From: an uncultured Saprospiraceae bacterium
GTDB lineage: Bacteria > Bacteroidota > Bacteroidia > Chitinophagales > Saprospiraceae
NCBI GenBank assembly: GCA_937928405.1
Contig: CALFWZ010000066.1
Location: forward strand, 1-64,000
DNA length: 64,000 bases
Direction: 5' to 3'
Position 1 is the stretch's first letter; every line of letters begins with the position of its first letter. Under the pieces are notes generated by a model. The model was not told where the DNA came from. It ran no database searches and was given only the letters and a program-made list of their open reading frames with translations. Of this stretch, positions 1 to 10,900 are shown piece by piece. A program made the position numbers and the translations under genes.

Positions 1-91
1 AGGCAATTCCTGACCCTAGATTCTCTGAACAGAATCTTTACAATCTAAATTTATGTCAATGAACTTTTTAGATTAGCCACAACTTTTTGTC

Positions 92-107
92 GTTTGACTA
101 GTCAAAC
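92..107. promoter_or_regulatory. Perfect 16-bp palindrome, operator-like
   Basis: GTTTGACTAGTCAAAC is a perfect inverted repeat with no spacer, lying about 140 bp before the HAD phosphatase. This is the shape expected for a dimeric repressor such as a MarR-type protein; that reading is inference. It could equally serve a gene to the left of the window. A small hairpin at 19-36 (GATTCT/AGAATC, then TTTA) may be the terminator of that left-hand gene. Confidence 0.4.
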
Positions 108-123
108 CTTTATGTCGCACCGC

Positions 124-157
124 AATGGTTGAATGGTTGAATGGTTGAATGGTTGAA
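124..157. repeat. Tandem octamer GAATGGTT, about four copies
   Basis: Four consecutive copies of an 8-bp unit (GAATGGTT) lie in the intergenic DNA before the HAD gene. Related TTGAAT-type tracts recur at 30432-30546 and 38410-38564, so this belongs to a dispersed simple-repeat class. No function is visible. Confidence 0.8.
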
Positions 158-248
158 AATAATTAATAATTTTTTAATAAAAATTTATTACTGGCCTGCT
201 AGCGTGTATATCTTTTACAGTGTTGATTTTTGACAAAGACAAAAATAA

Positions 249-857
249 ATGATTAATACTATTATTTTCGATTTAGGGAAGGTGCTTATTAATTGGGAGC
301 CCAGAAATTTATTCCGAAAGATTTTTAGCGACGAAAAAGAAATGGAATATTTTTTAGCGGAAGTCTGTACCATGGACTGGAATGAGCAGCAAGATGCGGG
401 TCGTAGTTGGCAGGATGGCATTGATCTATTAGTCCCTCAGTTTCCGAAATATAAAAAAGAGATCAACGCCTATTTTGATCGCTGGGAAGAAATGTTGGAT
501 GGAGAAATTTCGGGAACAGTCCAAATTTTAAAAGAACTAAAAGCATCTGGCAAATATCATATTTACGGACTGACCAACTGGTCTGCCGAAACTTTCCCTA
601 TCGCCGTAAAACAGTTTGAATTTTTAAATTGGTTTGAAGGAATTCTAGTCTCCGGAAGCGAAGGAATCAAAAAGCCAGATCCCGCCATATATGAGCTCTT
701 ACTAGAGCGCTATTCAATTGATCGAAAGACTGCTTTGTTTATTGATGACTCCTTACGCAACGTTGCGGCGGCAGAAAAAATTGGTATTAAATCTATTCAT
801 TTTATTGGTCCTGAAAACTTAAAATCTTCCTTGCACGAATTAGAAATTCTTACTTAG
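249..857 (+). CDS. HAD-family phosphatase (HAD-IA, YihX-like)
   Basis: The 202-aa product has the four HAD motifs in order. Motif I is FDLGKVLINW, with the nucleophile Asp8 and the DxG form seen in YihX-type glucose-1-phosphate phosphatases rather than DxD. Motif II Thr lies in YGLTNWS, motif III Lys in KKPDPAIYELL, and motif IV is FIDDS. The cap domain is the helical insert between motifs I and II. A cytosolic sugar-phosphate or nucleotide phosphatase is expected, but the substrate cannot be read from sequence. The ATG at 249 starts directly on the conserved hydrophobic strand. The stop overlaps the stop of the convergent dehydrogenase gene by a few bases, so there is no room for a separate terminator. 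Confidence 0.9.
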   Translation: MINTIIFDLGKVLINWEPRNLFRKIFSDEKEMEYFLAEVCTMDWNEQQDAGRSWQDGIDLLVPQFPKYKKEINAYFDRWEEMLDGEISGTVQILKELKASGKYHIYGLTNWSAETFPIAVKQFEFLNWFEGILVSGSEGIKKPDPAIYELLLERYSIDRKTALFIDDSLRNVAAAEKIGIKSIHFIGPENLKSSLHELEILT

Positions 858-2470
858 TAACGAATAATTTTTTTCAACATCGCCCCTTTTTCTGTTGCTA
901 TTTTTAATAAATAAACACCACTGGCTAAATCTTGAGTAGATAATTGATCGTTGATCGTAGCAGTTCTATCAAACTGTTTTTCTTCTACTATTTTTCCATG
1001 TTGATCCATCAACGTAACTCTCACTTCCGTAGGATCTTCAAATGCTATTTTATAATTTAAATGTTCTCGAAAAGGTAAAGGAAAAACATAAAATTGGGTT
1101 AGTCCGGCCAAGTCAGTCACGTTGTTCACGATAATAGGTAGTGGTTCAGAAAAATAGAAACATCCATTTTCATTGTTTACGACTAGCGTATAATCTCCGT
1201 TTTGAGTCGCCGTATAATTAATGAAAGTAGCACCGTCGATTTCTTCGCCGTCTAACAACCATTGATATTCCGTGTTTGTAATATTGGTCGTTCCAACCAG
1301 TTCCGCTCCATTGGAAGCGATACTCACCGTCGCTGCGTCACCAGCAACAACTCGATAAATAGTACCGTTCAGATCTAGTACATAAAGTTCATTATCTACA
1401 TCTTCCCCAAATCCACTAATCGAAATATTACTATTTAAAGCCACTTCAGTTACCCAATCTCCGTTCACATTATCGGTCGTCCAAAATCTACCAGAGCAAT
1501 AATCTCCAAAAACATATTTTCCATACAGTTCCGGATATTCACAACCTCGATAACGAATACCACCTGTAACAGAGCATCCCGCAGAACTTCCCGTTTGATA
1601 ATCAAAAATAGGTTCCGTAAAATCTGTCACGCCTATACAAGCGCTGGTTGGATTATTATAAGCAATAAAGCCTTCTCGACAATTCCATCCATAGTTTTCT
1701 CCTCCGGTACTATTGGCCGGCTGAAAGTTTATTTCTTCTCTAGCGTTCTGACCAACGTCTCCCATCCAGATATCTCCTGTTAACTGATCAAAACTCCAAC
1801 GCCAAGGATTTCGAATGCCAAAGGACCAAATTTCATTTAAAGTACTTGGGTCATTTACGAAAGGGTTATCAGTAGGAATCGTATAAGCAGAAAAATCAGT
1901 AGTTACGTCGATTCGTAATAATTTACCTAAAAAGTTTTGTCGATTTTGACTATTGCCTTGAGGGTCGCCTCCAGCGCCACCATCACCTGTCCCGATATAC
2001 AGATAACCATCCGGACCAAACGCTAAATCGCCGCCATTATGATTTCCATAAGGTTGCTCAAATTCCAATAATATAATTTCACTGTTGGGGTCCGCTAAAT
2101 TTGGATTATTGGTACTCACTGAAAATCGAGAAATCCGAGTAGTTAGATTACCTGCGGTATAATTGAGGTAGAAGTACCCATTGTTCACAAAGTCAGGGTG
2201 AAAAGCAAGTCCTAACAATCCTTGTTCTCCGTTGCCACTAGATATTTTATTCTGAATATTTAAAAAAACGTCTGGCAAAGTATTACCATCACCATCCATA
2301 ATTTTTATTCGTCCTACTTGTTCTACGACAAATAATCGTTCATCACCAGCATGCGCTAAATCGACTGATTTATTAAAACCTGAGGCGAAATTTTCTACTT
2401 GAATATCAAGCTGAGCTATAAGATGGCCCATTGATAATAATACAAATAGAAAGGGAGTAAAAAATTTCAT
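854..2470 (-). CDS. Secreted PQQ-dependent sugar dehydrogenase (GSDH/Hhip-like) with T9SS sorting domain
   Basis: I start the gene at 2470 (MKFFTPFLFVLL...), where a signal peptide begins. An in-frame ATG at 2518 adds 16 polar residues and overlaps the preceding gene. Residues of about 25-370 form a six-bladed glucose/sorbosone dehydrogenase propeller, with GEQGLLGLAFHPDF, NHNGGDLAFGPDGYLYIGTGDGG and FGIRNPWRWSFD as family landmarks. An Ig-like segment follows, then a type A T9SS domain with the FPLPF variant of the YPNP motif. The expected role is oxidation of an extracellular sugar with bound PQQ, but cofactor and substrate are inferred from the family. Only 10 bp separate it from the upstream large surface-protein gene, so the two are probably cotranscribed. 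Confidence 0.88.
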   Translation of the reverse strand: MKFFTPFLFVLLSMGHLIAQLDIQVENFASGFNKSVDLAHAGDERLFVVEQVGRIKIMDGDGNTLPDVFLNIQNKISSGNGEQGLLGLAFHPDFVNNGYFYLNYTAGNLTTRISRFSVSTNNPNLADPNSEIILLEFEQPYGNHNGGDLAFGPDGYLYIGTGDGGAGGDPQGNSQNRQNFLGKLLRIDVTTDFSAYTIPTDNPFVNDPSTLNEIWSFGIRNPWRWSFDQLTGDIWMGDVGQNAREEINFQPANSTGGENYGWNCREGFIAYNNPTSACIGVTDFTEPIFDYQTGSSAGCSVTGGIRYRGCEYPELYGKYVFGDYCSGRFWTTDNVNGDWVTEVALNSNISISGFGEDVDNELYVLDLNGTIYRVVAGDAATVSIASNGAELVGTTNITNTEYQWLLDGEEIDGATFINYTATQNGDYTLVVNNENGCFYFSEPLPIIVNNVTDLAGLTQFYVFPLPFREHLNYKIAFEDPTEVRVTLMDQHGKIVEEKQFDRTATINDQLSTQDLASGVYLLKIATEKGAMLKKIIRY

Positions 2471-2480
2471 ACAAAAATAT

Positions 2481-5400
2481 TTATTGCTTGATGATTCGTC
2501 CGCGGTAGATATCCTCATTTATTTTAAGTCGATAGAAATAAGTACCCGCTGCTGGAAAATGGGTTTCGGAAACTGCTATTTTTTGAACGCCTTCTAACCG
2601 ATTTTTTTCTTCCCTAAAAACAGCTTTTCCGCTAAGGTCATATATTTCCAACGAAACAGAAGAAGCGCTGAATAGTTCAAAGTTAAAAAAGGTTTGCTGA
2701 CTAAATGGATTAGGATAGAGTTTTGGCGCATATTGGTCAAAGTTTTTCGTCCCGGTAAGGACCGCATCTATAAACCTCCAATCAATCCTTCGCTCGATTC
2801 TTTGCGCATCGTAAGTCAATTGTCTACGGTTAGGTGTTTCGAAATTAATTACTTCACTAATTTTTTCTACATCTGTATGCGCTAAAAACCGGAGCGTTAT
2901 AAGGTCCGTTTCTGGTGTAACACTGATCGCCCGATTTTGAGCATCCTCTGTGTACCACAACATTTTTAACTGTCCTTCTTCTAACTGATAATCCGTAACA
3001 CCTGAAACCGCTTGTAATTCCAGGTGATTTGGATCAAAATTAATAGCTGCCTCAAATCCCAACAAATCTTGTCCGACAGACATACGAACTGGTATTTCAA
3101 ATACTTCTCCAGTCGCGACTGAGCGATCTTCTATTTGCCAAGGACACTCCTCAATAGCTATGAAGGCGGGATTATTACTTTCATTCGTATCTCCTATTTT
3201 CACGCCAATAAAATTAGCCGATAAATAATCAGAATTTAAATCATTGACGGTAATAGATTGCGGATAGGAATAATTCAACGCCTGTGACGCATAGTCAAAA
3301 GCATGGTCAGCTGGTAAGAATTCCCAAGAAGTATTTTGTGGAAAACGATCAACCGCTTCCAGAACAATTTGCTGTAATTGAACCAGATCAAAAACCGTAA
3401 CACCACCGCTTCTATTTACATCAGCAGCAATGTATTGATAAGGAGTCGTAAAAGTATCGATGAATAATAAATGCGCCCGAATATCAATAATATCCAAGAC
3501 CGTTACGCCATTGCTATGATTGATATCTTTGGTTGGCGTTATTTCATAATTATCACCCTGCGGAAGACCTTCAAATAAGAAATTTCCAGAAAGATCAGTT
3601 ATTAGATCGGACTGGTTGGTGCAAGCTACTGTTACCTGACTAATAGCTGCTCCATCAGAGCGAGTAATCTCGCCACCAATGGTGTAATCACTTAATGGCA
3701 ATAACACTTCAACAGGCTCACAAGTTGTTACACTACCACAATCATTGATGGCCGTCAGGCATAAACTATAGATCCCTGAGCTAAGATATTCGTGACTAAT
3801 ATTTGGTGCCATACTACTCCCTCCATCTCCAAAATCCCATTCCAAGTTCGTGGCTCCGATAGCGGTACTTTGTGCAGTTACCTGACTATCTATCAATTCG
3901 AATGTAAAACTACTCACCGGATCAGATCCACTATTAACGAGTGTCACTTCTAATACCTCACTACAGCTACTTGCATCGGTCACTGTTACCGCATAAGTAC
4001 CTGCAAATAGATTATTAAAAACTCCCGTGTTTACTCTACCTGTTCCCATATCAAACTCGTAGGGCGCTTGACCTCCCGTTACATTAAGCGAGAATCCACC
4101 GACACCATCATTACAGATATCGTCCGTTTGTTCTGTAATGGTTATTTCCGGAATACCGGTATCTTCAAGCATGATCATTATCTCTTCTTCGCAGCCCGCT
4201 GCGTCTATTACATAAACCAAATAGACACCCATTTCTAGATTAGTAAAATTAGTCGCATCAACCGGATTACCGTTTAGCGTATAACTAAACGGAGCAGTAC
4301 CACCAGTGGTAATTACCGAAAATTGGCCATTCCCATCACCACAAGTTGGATGAACAATATTGCTCTCCGTCATAGTAATCGGCGGCGTATCACCGATTAC
4401 GGCATTCAGTTCAGCTGTACAAGCATTGGCATCTCGAATAGCGATCGTATAGATCCCTTCTGCTAAATCATCAAAGGTTCCATTGTTCTGTTCGACGCCG
4501 TCAATACTATAAATGAAAGGAGCTGTTCCGCCACCGGCAACCACGACTAGCGATCCGTTATTTTCTCCACAAGTAGCCATATTTAACTGAGAGATAGCAA
4601 TGATGGGGGAATTAGAATCGGCTAACGTAACCGTAATTAAATCCGTACAACCATCGGCATCCATCACGGTTACATCATAACTGCCCGCAAATAAATTATT
4701 GAACATGGGTGATCCTGAGGTGGCTCCATTGGTCGTATAAAGAAATGGTCCCTGACCTCCGGATACAGAAAGCGTAAAACTTCCATTGGCATTATTACAA
4801 GTAGCATCGGTCTGCGAAGCAATAGAAAGTACTGGAGATGGATTTTCTATAATTGTAAAACTAATTTCATCCGTACAATCGTTTTCATCTGTGACCGTTA
4901 CGGTATAATTTCCAGCGCTTAAGTTGGTTAGATTTGGATTATTAGAACTTTGTCCATTATAGGTAAAAACAAAAGGAGCCAATCCATCCGTTACCGTAAA
5001 ATTGACAGAACCGTTATTTTCTCCACAAGTAGTATTATTTAATTGAGCAATCGTCATTGCTGGCGGATTGGCATCTGTTAGCGTAACCGTAATTAAATCA
5101 GTACAACCATCGACATCCATCACTGTTACCTCGTAAGTTCCAGCCAATAAATCATCAAATACCGGTGAATTAAAGGTAGTACCATTCGTCATATAAACAA
5201 AAGGCCCCTGCCCTCCAGCGACAGAAAGTGTAAAACTTCCATTGGCCTCATTACAGGTTGCATTATTCTGTGAAAGAATAGAAAGTATTAAAGACGGATT
5301 TTCTGTAATCGTAAAACTAATTTCATCCGTACAATTATTTCCATCTATAACTGTGACAGCATAATTTCCAGCGCTTAGATTGATTAGATTTGAATTATTA

Positions 5401-7034
5401 AAATTTTGACCATTATAAGTAAAAACATAAGGAGCAGATCCACCGGATACACTAAGATTGGCAGAACCGTTATTTTCTCCACAAGTAGTAGCTTCTACAC
5501 TGACAAGACTCAGAGATAAATCACATCCTGTGTACGCTGTACAATTAGCAAACTCAGAACTATTGCCTGTGATATCCGTTGCGATAGCCGTTATTAAGTC
5601 TCCGGTATTTAAAGTAATATTATCTATAAAAGGATCAGAAAGATTCCAGGAGCCATTTACTACGGTGGCCGTTCCAAGATACGTTCCTCCTTGACAAGGA
5701 GCATCAACACATCCGGTATTATCGTTGCGGTAGAGGGCGATAGACTGATTTGGAAATGCGGTTCCACCGATATTTCCATTTTCAGCAATGGTAATAGTTG
5801 GCGGGGCGATGCCGTTATTGGCGGCGGATGAGATACGAAGCGCTAGTGAATCGTTACAGTATAAGCTATTTTGTAAAATACTGCACCCATCTGTTCCTCC
5901 AGCCACAACAATACCAGCTGCATTATTTACAACAACATTACTCATTCCTGGAAGACTGCCTCCTACTTGGTGCAAATCGCCACCATCTCGAATTAAGATA
6001 CCGCAAAATTCATTTCCGTTCGGGGTGGTCTCCGCATAATTAGTTCCAATATAATTACCTCGAATAATCACTCGGTCAGCACCACCACGAATGACGATAC
6101 CACAACCTTCCCAAGGTCCTTGCCCCGGATTTCCAGCAAAAAAATCCTGTTCTAATCCATTATTATGTATTACATTTCCTCGGTTAATCCCACCAATCTC
6201 CACATCGTCTCCTCCTAATACATCAATGGCATCATCTGGAAAATTTATTATTTCTAATCCATAAACTCCACACCGATTTGCTCGAATGAAAAGCGCATTA
6301 ATGGCAACATCCCAATTGTGAAACTGCCCATCCAGAACAACCTTAGGACTAAAGTCACCATTATTACCAAAAGCGGGATGTGAAGTAGCATCAATAAAAG
6401 TAGAATCATCAAAAATAGAAGGTAATTCAAAACCAGAAGTCTCTCCCACCCTAATCGTATCGGGACCATCTCCTAATAAATTAAAGATGATTCGGTTAAA
6501 TCCAGGTTGAGCATTGGCACAGACAATCGCTTGCCGTAAAGAACCAGGGCCTTCGTCATTGGTATTGGTAACAGCGATTTCGATATTGCTGTCATCACAA
6601 TTAGACGTTCCAACCTGAAAGACTGTTGGGTTATTTACGCCACTGAGTGCATAGTTATTTCCTGAAAAATAAAAAGCATTTAAACCGCCGTTTAGAATTC
6701 CAAGCTGAAAAGTGGTATCCCAAGGAATGGAAAAGTTGGGGCAATTGGCCATAGGATCAAAATCAGCTTGATTGTCCCAGTCCATACTTAATACAGTAAA
6801 ACTAGCATTGACATTTAAGCTGCTGGTATTCAGATAGCTACAATTGTTTGTTCGCAGGCCAGAAATACGGATGCTGGTAGGTGTTTGATCATCCGGATTT
6901 GTAGGAATCGTCTCAATTTCGGTCAAAATAAAATACGTCTGGGCCGAAATATTTCCATAAAAAGAAGAAAAATACAGGAACAAACCTATTATTAATAGGA
7001 AAGACCTACCGGTGGAGGGTAATACTCTGTTCAT
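2481..7034 (-). CDS. Giant T9SS surface protein: beta-helix, seven SprB repeats, PKD, dockerin-like and cohesin-like domains
   Basis: The 1517-aa product begins with a signal peptide (residues 1-31). Residues of about 155-420 look like a right-handed beta-helix (GPGSLRQAI, VIIRGNYIG). Seven SprB-type repeats fill about 505-1025, each with TCGENNGS...GG..PF.YT and a GNYTVTVTD..GC end. A PKD domain (WDFGDG) lies at about 1035-1105. A carboxypeptidase-regulatory-like/dockerin-like segment follows, with two DVNRSGGVTVFDLV-type calcium loops. A cohesin-like module (FEAAINFDPNHLEL) sits at about 1290-1430. A type A T9SS sorting domain (LYPNPFS) ends the protein. It is probably an adhesin or matrix protein at the cell surface. 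Cohesin and dockerin-like modules in one chain would allow self-assembly, which is inference. Confidence 0.88.
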   Translation of the reverse strand: MNRVLPSTGRSFLLIIGLFLYFSSFYGNISAQTYFILTEIETIPTNPDDQTPTSIRISGLRTNNCSYLNTSSLNVNASFTVLSMDWDNQADFDPMANCPNFSIPWDTTFQLGILNGGLNAFYFSGNNYALSGVNNPTVFQVGTSNCDDSNIEIAVTNTNDEGPGSLRQAIVCANAQPGFNRIIFNLLGDGPDTIRVGETSGFELPSIFDDSTFIDATSHPAFGNNGDFSPKVVLDGQFHNWDVAINALFIRANRCGVYGLEIINFPDDAIDVLGGDDVEIGGINRGNVIHNNGLEQDFFAGNPGQGPWEGCGIVIRGGADRVIIRGNYIGTNYAETTPNGNEFCGILIRDGGDLHQVGGSLPGMSNVVVNNAAGIVVAGGTDGCSILQNSLYCNDSLALRISSAANNGIAPPTITIAENGNIGGTAFPNQSIALYRNDNTGCVDAPCQGGTYLGTATVVNGSWNLSDPFIDNITLNTGDLITAIATDITGNSSEFANCTAYTGCDLSLSLVSVEATTCGENNGSANLSVSGGSAPYVFTYNGQNFNNSNLINLSAGNYAVTVIDGNNCTDEISFTITENPSLILSILSQNNATCNEANGSFTLSVAGGQGPFVYMTNGTTFNSPVFDDLLAGTYEVTVMDVDGCTDLITVTLTDANPPAMTIAQLNNTTCGENNGSVNFTVTDGLAPFVFTYNGQSSNNPNLTNLSAGNYTVTVTDENDCTDEISFTIIENPSPVLSIASQTDATCNNANGSFTLSVSGGQGPFLYTTNGATSGSPMFNNLFAGSYDVTVMDADGCTDLITVTLADSNSPIIAISQLNMATCGENNGSLVVVAGGGTAPFIYSIDGVEQNNGTFDDLAEGIYTIAIRDANACTAELNAVIGDTPPITMTESNIVHPTCGDGNGQFSVITTGGTAPFSYTLNGNPVDATNFTNLEMGVYLVYVIDAAGCEEEIMIMLEDTGIPEITITEQTDDICNDGVGGFSLNVTGGQAPYEFDMGTGRVNTGVFNNLFAGTYAVTVTDASSCSEVLEVTLVNSGSDPVSSFTFELIDSQVTAQSTAIGATNLEWDFGDGGSSMAPNISHEYLSSGIYSLCLTAINDCGSVTTCEPVEVLLPLSDYTIGGEITRSDGAAISQVTVACTNQSDLITDLSGNFLFEGLPQGDNYEITPTKDINHSNGVTVLDIIDIRAHLLFIDTFTTPYQYIAADVNRSGGVTVFDLVQLQQIVLEAVDRFPQNTSWEFLPADHAFDYASQALNYSYPQSITVNDLNSDYLSANFIGVKIGDTNESNNPAFIAIEECPWQIEDRSVATGEVFEIPVRMSVGQDLLGFEAAINFDPNHLELQAVSGVTDYQLEEGQLKMLWYTEDAQNRAISVTPETDLITLRFLAHTDVEKISEVINFETPNRRQLTYDAQRIERRIDWRFIDAVLTGTKNFDQYAPKLYPNPFSQQTFFNFELFSASSVSLEIYDLSGKAVFREEKNRLEGVQKIAVSETHFPAAGTYFYRLKINEDIYRGRIIKQ

Positions 7035-7991
7035 AAATCATGGTTGTGTGCAGTAACCTATTTAGAAGCTACAAGGCTAATAAACAAGATTACCTTATTT
7101 ATAAAATACTGAACGTGAACATTTTATATATGTAGATTGATTATTACGGTAAAAAATTATACTTGCGGGGTACAAGATTATGAGTTTATATAAGTTTTCA
7201 TGATTGTGCGAAATTGAGAAAATTTTATTCTGAATAAGGCAAAAAAAGTAGGCGATGCCTAAGCATCCTGCGTACGCTTGTGCCAGTGGCACAAAAAGCG
7301 TAAGCAAAAAGGCTTTTTAACCCTGCCCGATCAGTCAGGCGGGGAAATGCAGAGTAAAATTTACCAATTACAGCCAATCAATGAAGGCTTAGATAAACTC
7401 TTTAAGTCATATTCGATTTTTCCGTGTTCTAGGTGTGGTCGGTTTTCGGTGATAAAAATAATTATTTTAATTAAAATCTGGAGTTTATTAACTTCAACTT
7501 AACCTAATAGGTCGAAGTTTTGGAAAGAAAAGGAGACAAAACAAGACATTTAGGCCCTTGTAAAAAGGATTTGCAGGCATAAAACTTGTCTATACTTGGT
7601 AGATTCCTGTTAACAGCAAAAGATTTTTTCTAGTAAAATTTTATGGCCTTGAAGGATTAGTATAAAAAAATGCTTCATATTTGCAGAAGATTAGATTTTT
7701 CAGGAAGAAATACGGCAATTTTGATTTAAAATCCGTACTTTTAGGTTTCCTAATACAATATATTTTAGGAGATACCTTCCTTGATTGCACGACCAAAAAA
7801 TTAATTTTTCATTCCTAGGCTAGTCCTATTAGAAAAGGAATATGAAATATAGGTCGAAATTCACTATTACACGAAATTTATTTAATTGCTTACTAAACGT
7901 TTCCAGCTTTAGGATTCTCTATTTTGGGAAGAAAAAAGCAGATTATTTTAGAACGCAGTTTTTTTCCAAAACGATTAATGATTTCAAGCCC
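7035..7991. other. Intergenic region between two divergent giant-protein genes
   Basis: No convincing gene is seen in this 957-bp stretch. It holds a strong hairpin at 7269-7306, with arm TTGTGCCA (7278-7285), a one-base loop and TGGCACAA (7287-7294), extended by TGCGTACGC/GCGTAAGCA. A weaker GC hairpin lies near 7322-7345, and an ACCT-aat-AGGT hairpin inside AACTT/AAGTT near 7499-7520. A promoter-like CATATTTG lies at 7676-7683, preceded by TTG at 7649, and may serve the plus-strand gene. Confidence 0.5.
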
Positions 7992-10900
7992 ATGAAACAT
8001 TTTTTATTGACCCTTGGATTGGTCTGCTTAGGCACCAACACCAGTACAGCACATACCTCTACCTTTTCTTTTTGGCAAACCATCTTTCCAGATGCGTTTT
8101 CAGAACCTGATATTTATATAGCTCCTACTAATACTACCCTAGTGAGTAATTGTTTGGTTGCTTGTATAGAAGCGGATTCTTTAGAGTTGAAAAAACTAAT
8201 AGATTTTACGGATATTGAAGTAATTGATCCTACTTGGAACGTAAATAATCCCGTTTGTACCTGGGCGGGATTGACGATTGATCTGGAGGGCTATGTGACC
8301 ATCTTTGATAAAAAAAGTTTAGGTATCACTGGTATACTCCCTCCCACTTTTGGACAGGATGGGCTTAGAAGAATGACAGAATTTAAAATTTCTATCAACA
8401 ATATTAGTGGTTCCGTACCAACTACGATGGGCAATATGACGGCCTTGTCTGTCTTATGGCTCGATGATAACCAACTCACCGGCCCTTTACCCACCCAGCT
8501 AGGAGACGCATCAAATCTTTCTGTTTTATGGGTAGATAATAACCAATTCACAGGCCCTATTCCACAAAATTTTCTAGACCTCGATTTTCTAAGAGAGCTG
8601 AGCATTTATAATAACTGCTTTGATTCTTTGCCCGATTTCACTACTTCTTCCGTTACAGACATCAACCAAACAAACTCCATCGTTTGTTACGACAATAAAT
8701 TTACCTTTGATGATTTAGCTCCCAACGCTAATTTTATGAATCGAAATGGACAAAACTTATACAGTCCACAAGATACTTTTGATATTCCAGCAGCCGTTGC
8801 GCTCCAAACAGGCGATACCTATCGTATTGATCTTGGTATTGACGCTACTGTTCCAGATAATGTATATCGCTGGACTAAAGATGGTTCTCCATTTCCACCA
8901 CTACTCTCGGCGAATCAATTAGATTTAAGTCCTATCACTTTCGCAGATGCAGGAACTTATTGCTGCTTTGTCACCAATCCACGATTACCGTTACTGGAGT
9001 TAGTCAGTACCTGCCAGACGATCACTGTCTCTTGTGGGACCAGTACAGAATTGATAGATGATGTAATCTGTGCGGGTGGATTTATCACGGTCAATGGTAA
9101 TAATTATGGTGACCCCAATGGAATACCAAGCTATCCTCGTACTGGTTTAGAAATTGTGTCAAGTCTGGATCAATATGGATGTCCTGATTCTACTATCACG
9201 ATTGACCTTACGATCATGAGTGGAATGCCAGTACCATTTGAACCAACTATTTGTCCAGACGATACCGTATTTGTAAATGGTACGCCTTATCATTTCAATT
9301 TTGATAACGGTACTGAAATGTTTACCGTTAATGGTTGTGATTCTATTGTTGAAGTTGACTTGAATTTTTTCCCATTAGCCACCAATACCATCGACGGCAC
9401 CTACTGTCGAAGTGATACGGTTTACGTAGATGGTGTTGCTTATTATCTTGGTAACGGAAGCGGAAATCAAACTTTAGCAAACGACAATTTCCGAGGTTGT
9501 GATTCCTTAGTTACCATCAATATGGATTTTCATCCATTATACGAAGGCAATGATAACCGAGAATTGTGCACAGGACAAACTGTTTTTATTAATGGAACAG
9601 AATACGGCGCCTCACCACTCCCCCAATCTGGAATAGAACGCTTTACTGGTGTTGCACCCAACGGTTGTGACTCGCTAATCTCCGTCATGATTACCCTGAC
9701 CAATGGCGTTACGGTAACGAGAGACGATGTGCTGTGTCCAGGTCAAACTATTTTTGTCAATGGTCAAGAATACGGAGAAAATCCACTTGATCAAACAGGC
9801 ACCCAAGTAATGCCTTTACCCAACGGTTGTGATTCTACCGTCATCATTGATATTTCTTTTCAAAATCAAATTACAGATAACTACGCACCTTTCTTTTGTC
9901 CCGATCAAACCATTGAAATAAATGGTACAACCTACGGAAACCCGGCCTTGGGACATCAGCAAACTGGGACGGAACCCATATCGGGTGTCGGAGGTTGTGA
10001 TACGCTCAGAACTATTTTTATCAATATACTACCAGCCAGTGAAGTGGATACGACCTTGGTTATTTGTGAAGGTGGATCTGTTTTCTTTAATGGAAATATT
10101 TATGATGAAAGTTCAACAGGCGGAACCGAAATAATTCCAAATGCCGATCCAAATGGTTGTGATTCAACCTACAATATTACCGTTACTGTCTATGCGCCAG
10201 AGGATGCTAATATTACGCCGGAAGTTTGTCCAGGAAAAGAATTTGTGCTGAGAGGTAGAATATTTAATGCAGCGGATCCTTCAGGGACCGTCGTTCTTTC
10301 TAATGAAGGTTTTTACGGGTGTGATTCAACGATAAATGTAGCCATCAGTTTTTACGATTCTTTAAAAGGAAATTATACTCGAACGATTTGTGAGAATGAT
10401 AATTTTACTTATAACGGTACGCTTTACGGAGACGGAGGATTGGATGCAGGAATGGAAGTAATCTCTGATGTTGGTGCCAATAGCTGTGATTCTTTTATCC
10501 AAGTAACCGTTAATTATTATCCGGCTGAAACAGGCGATCATACTATTCGTCTTTGTCCTGGCCAAAGTGTTGTTTATGACAATACATTATATGGTAGTCA
10601 AGATGGCGGGGTAGATTTTGGTTTTGAAACACTGGAAGGAGAAGGTATTGGCAACTGTGACTCTACTGTGAACGTCACTGTTGTATATTACCCAGATTAC
10701 CCTGCTGGATTTTATGAAGAAAGAATCTGTCGAAGTGATACGGTCTTTTATAATGGAACTGCTTATCACCTTGAGAATAGGACAGGAACTGAGAACATTG
10801 GATTAGTAGGAGCCAACGGTTGTGATTCTTTGGTAACGGTAAATTTGAATTTTTTCCCACAAGTAATTAACCGAGAAGATCCTACCCTCTGTTCTGGAAC

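Noticed and set aside
7269-7306. Strong hairpin considered as an attachment site or a tRNA end
   Set aside because: No tRNA fold, integrase or flanking direct repeat was seen; it is left as an intergenic hairpin.
7278-7502. 74-codon plus-strand frame and an overlapping 70-codon minus-strand frame
   Set aside because: Both start inside a hairpin in the intergenic region and have no coding character.
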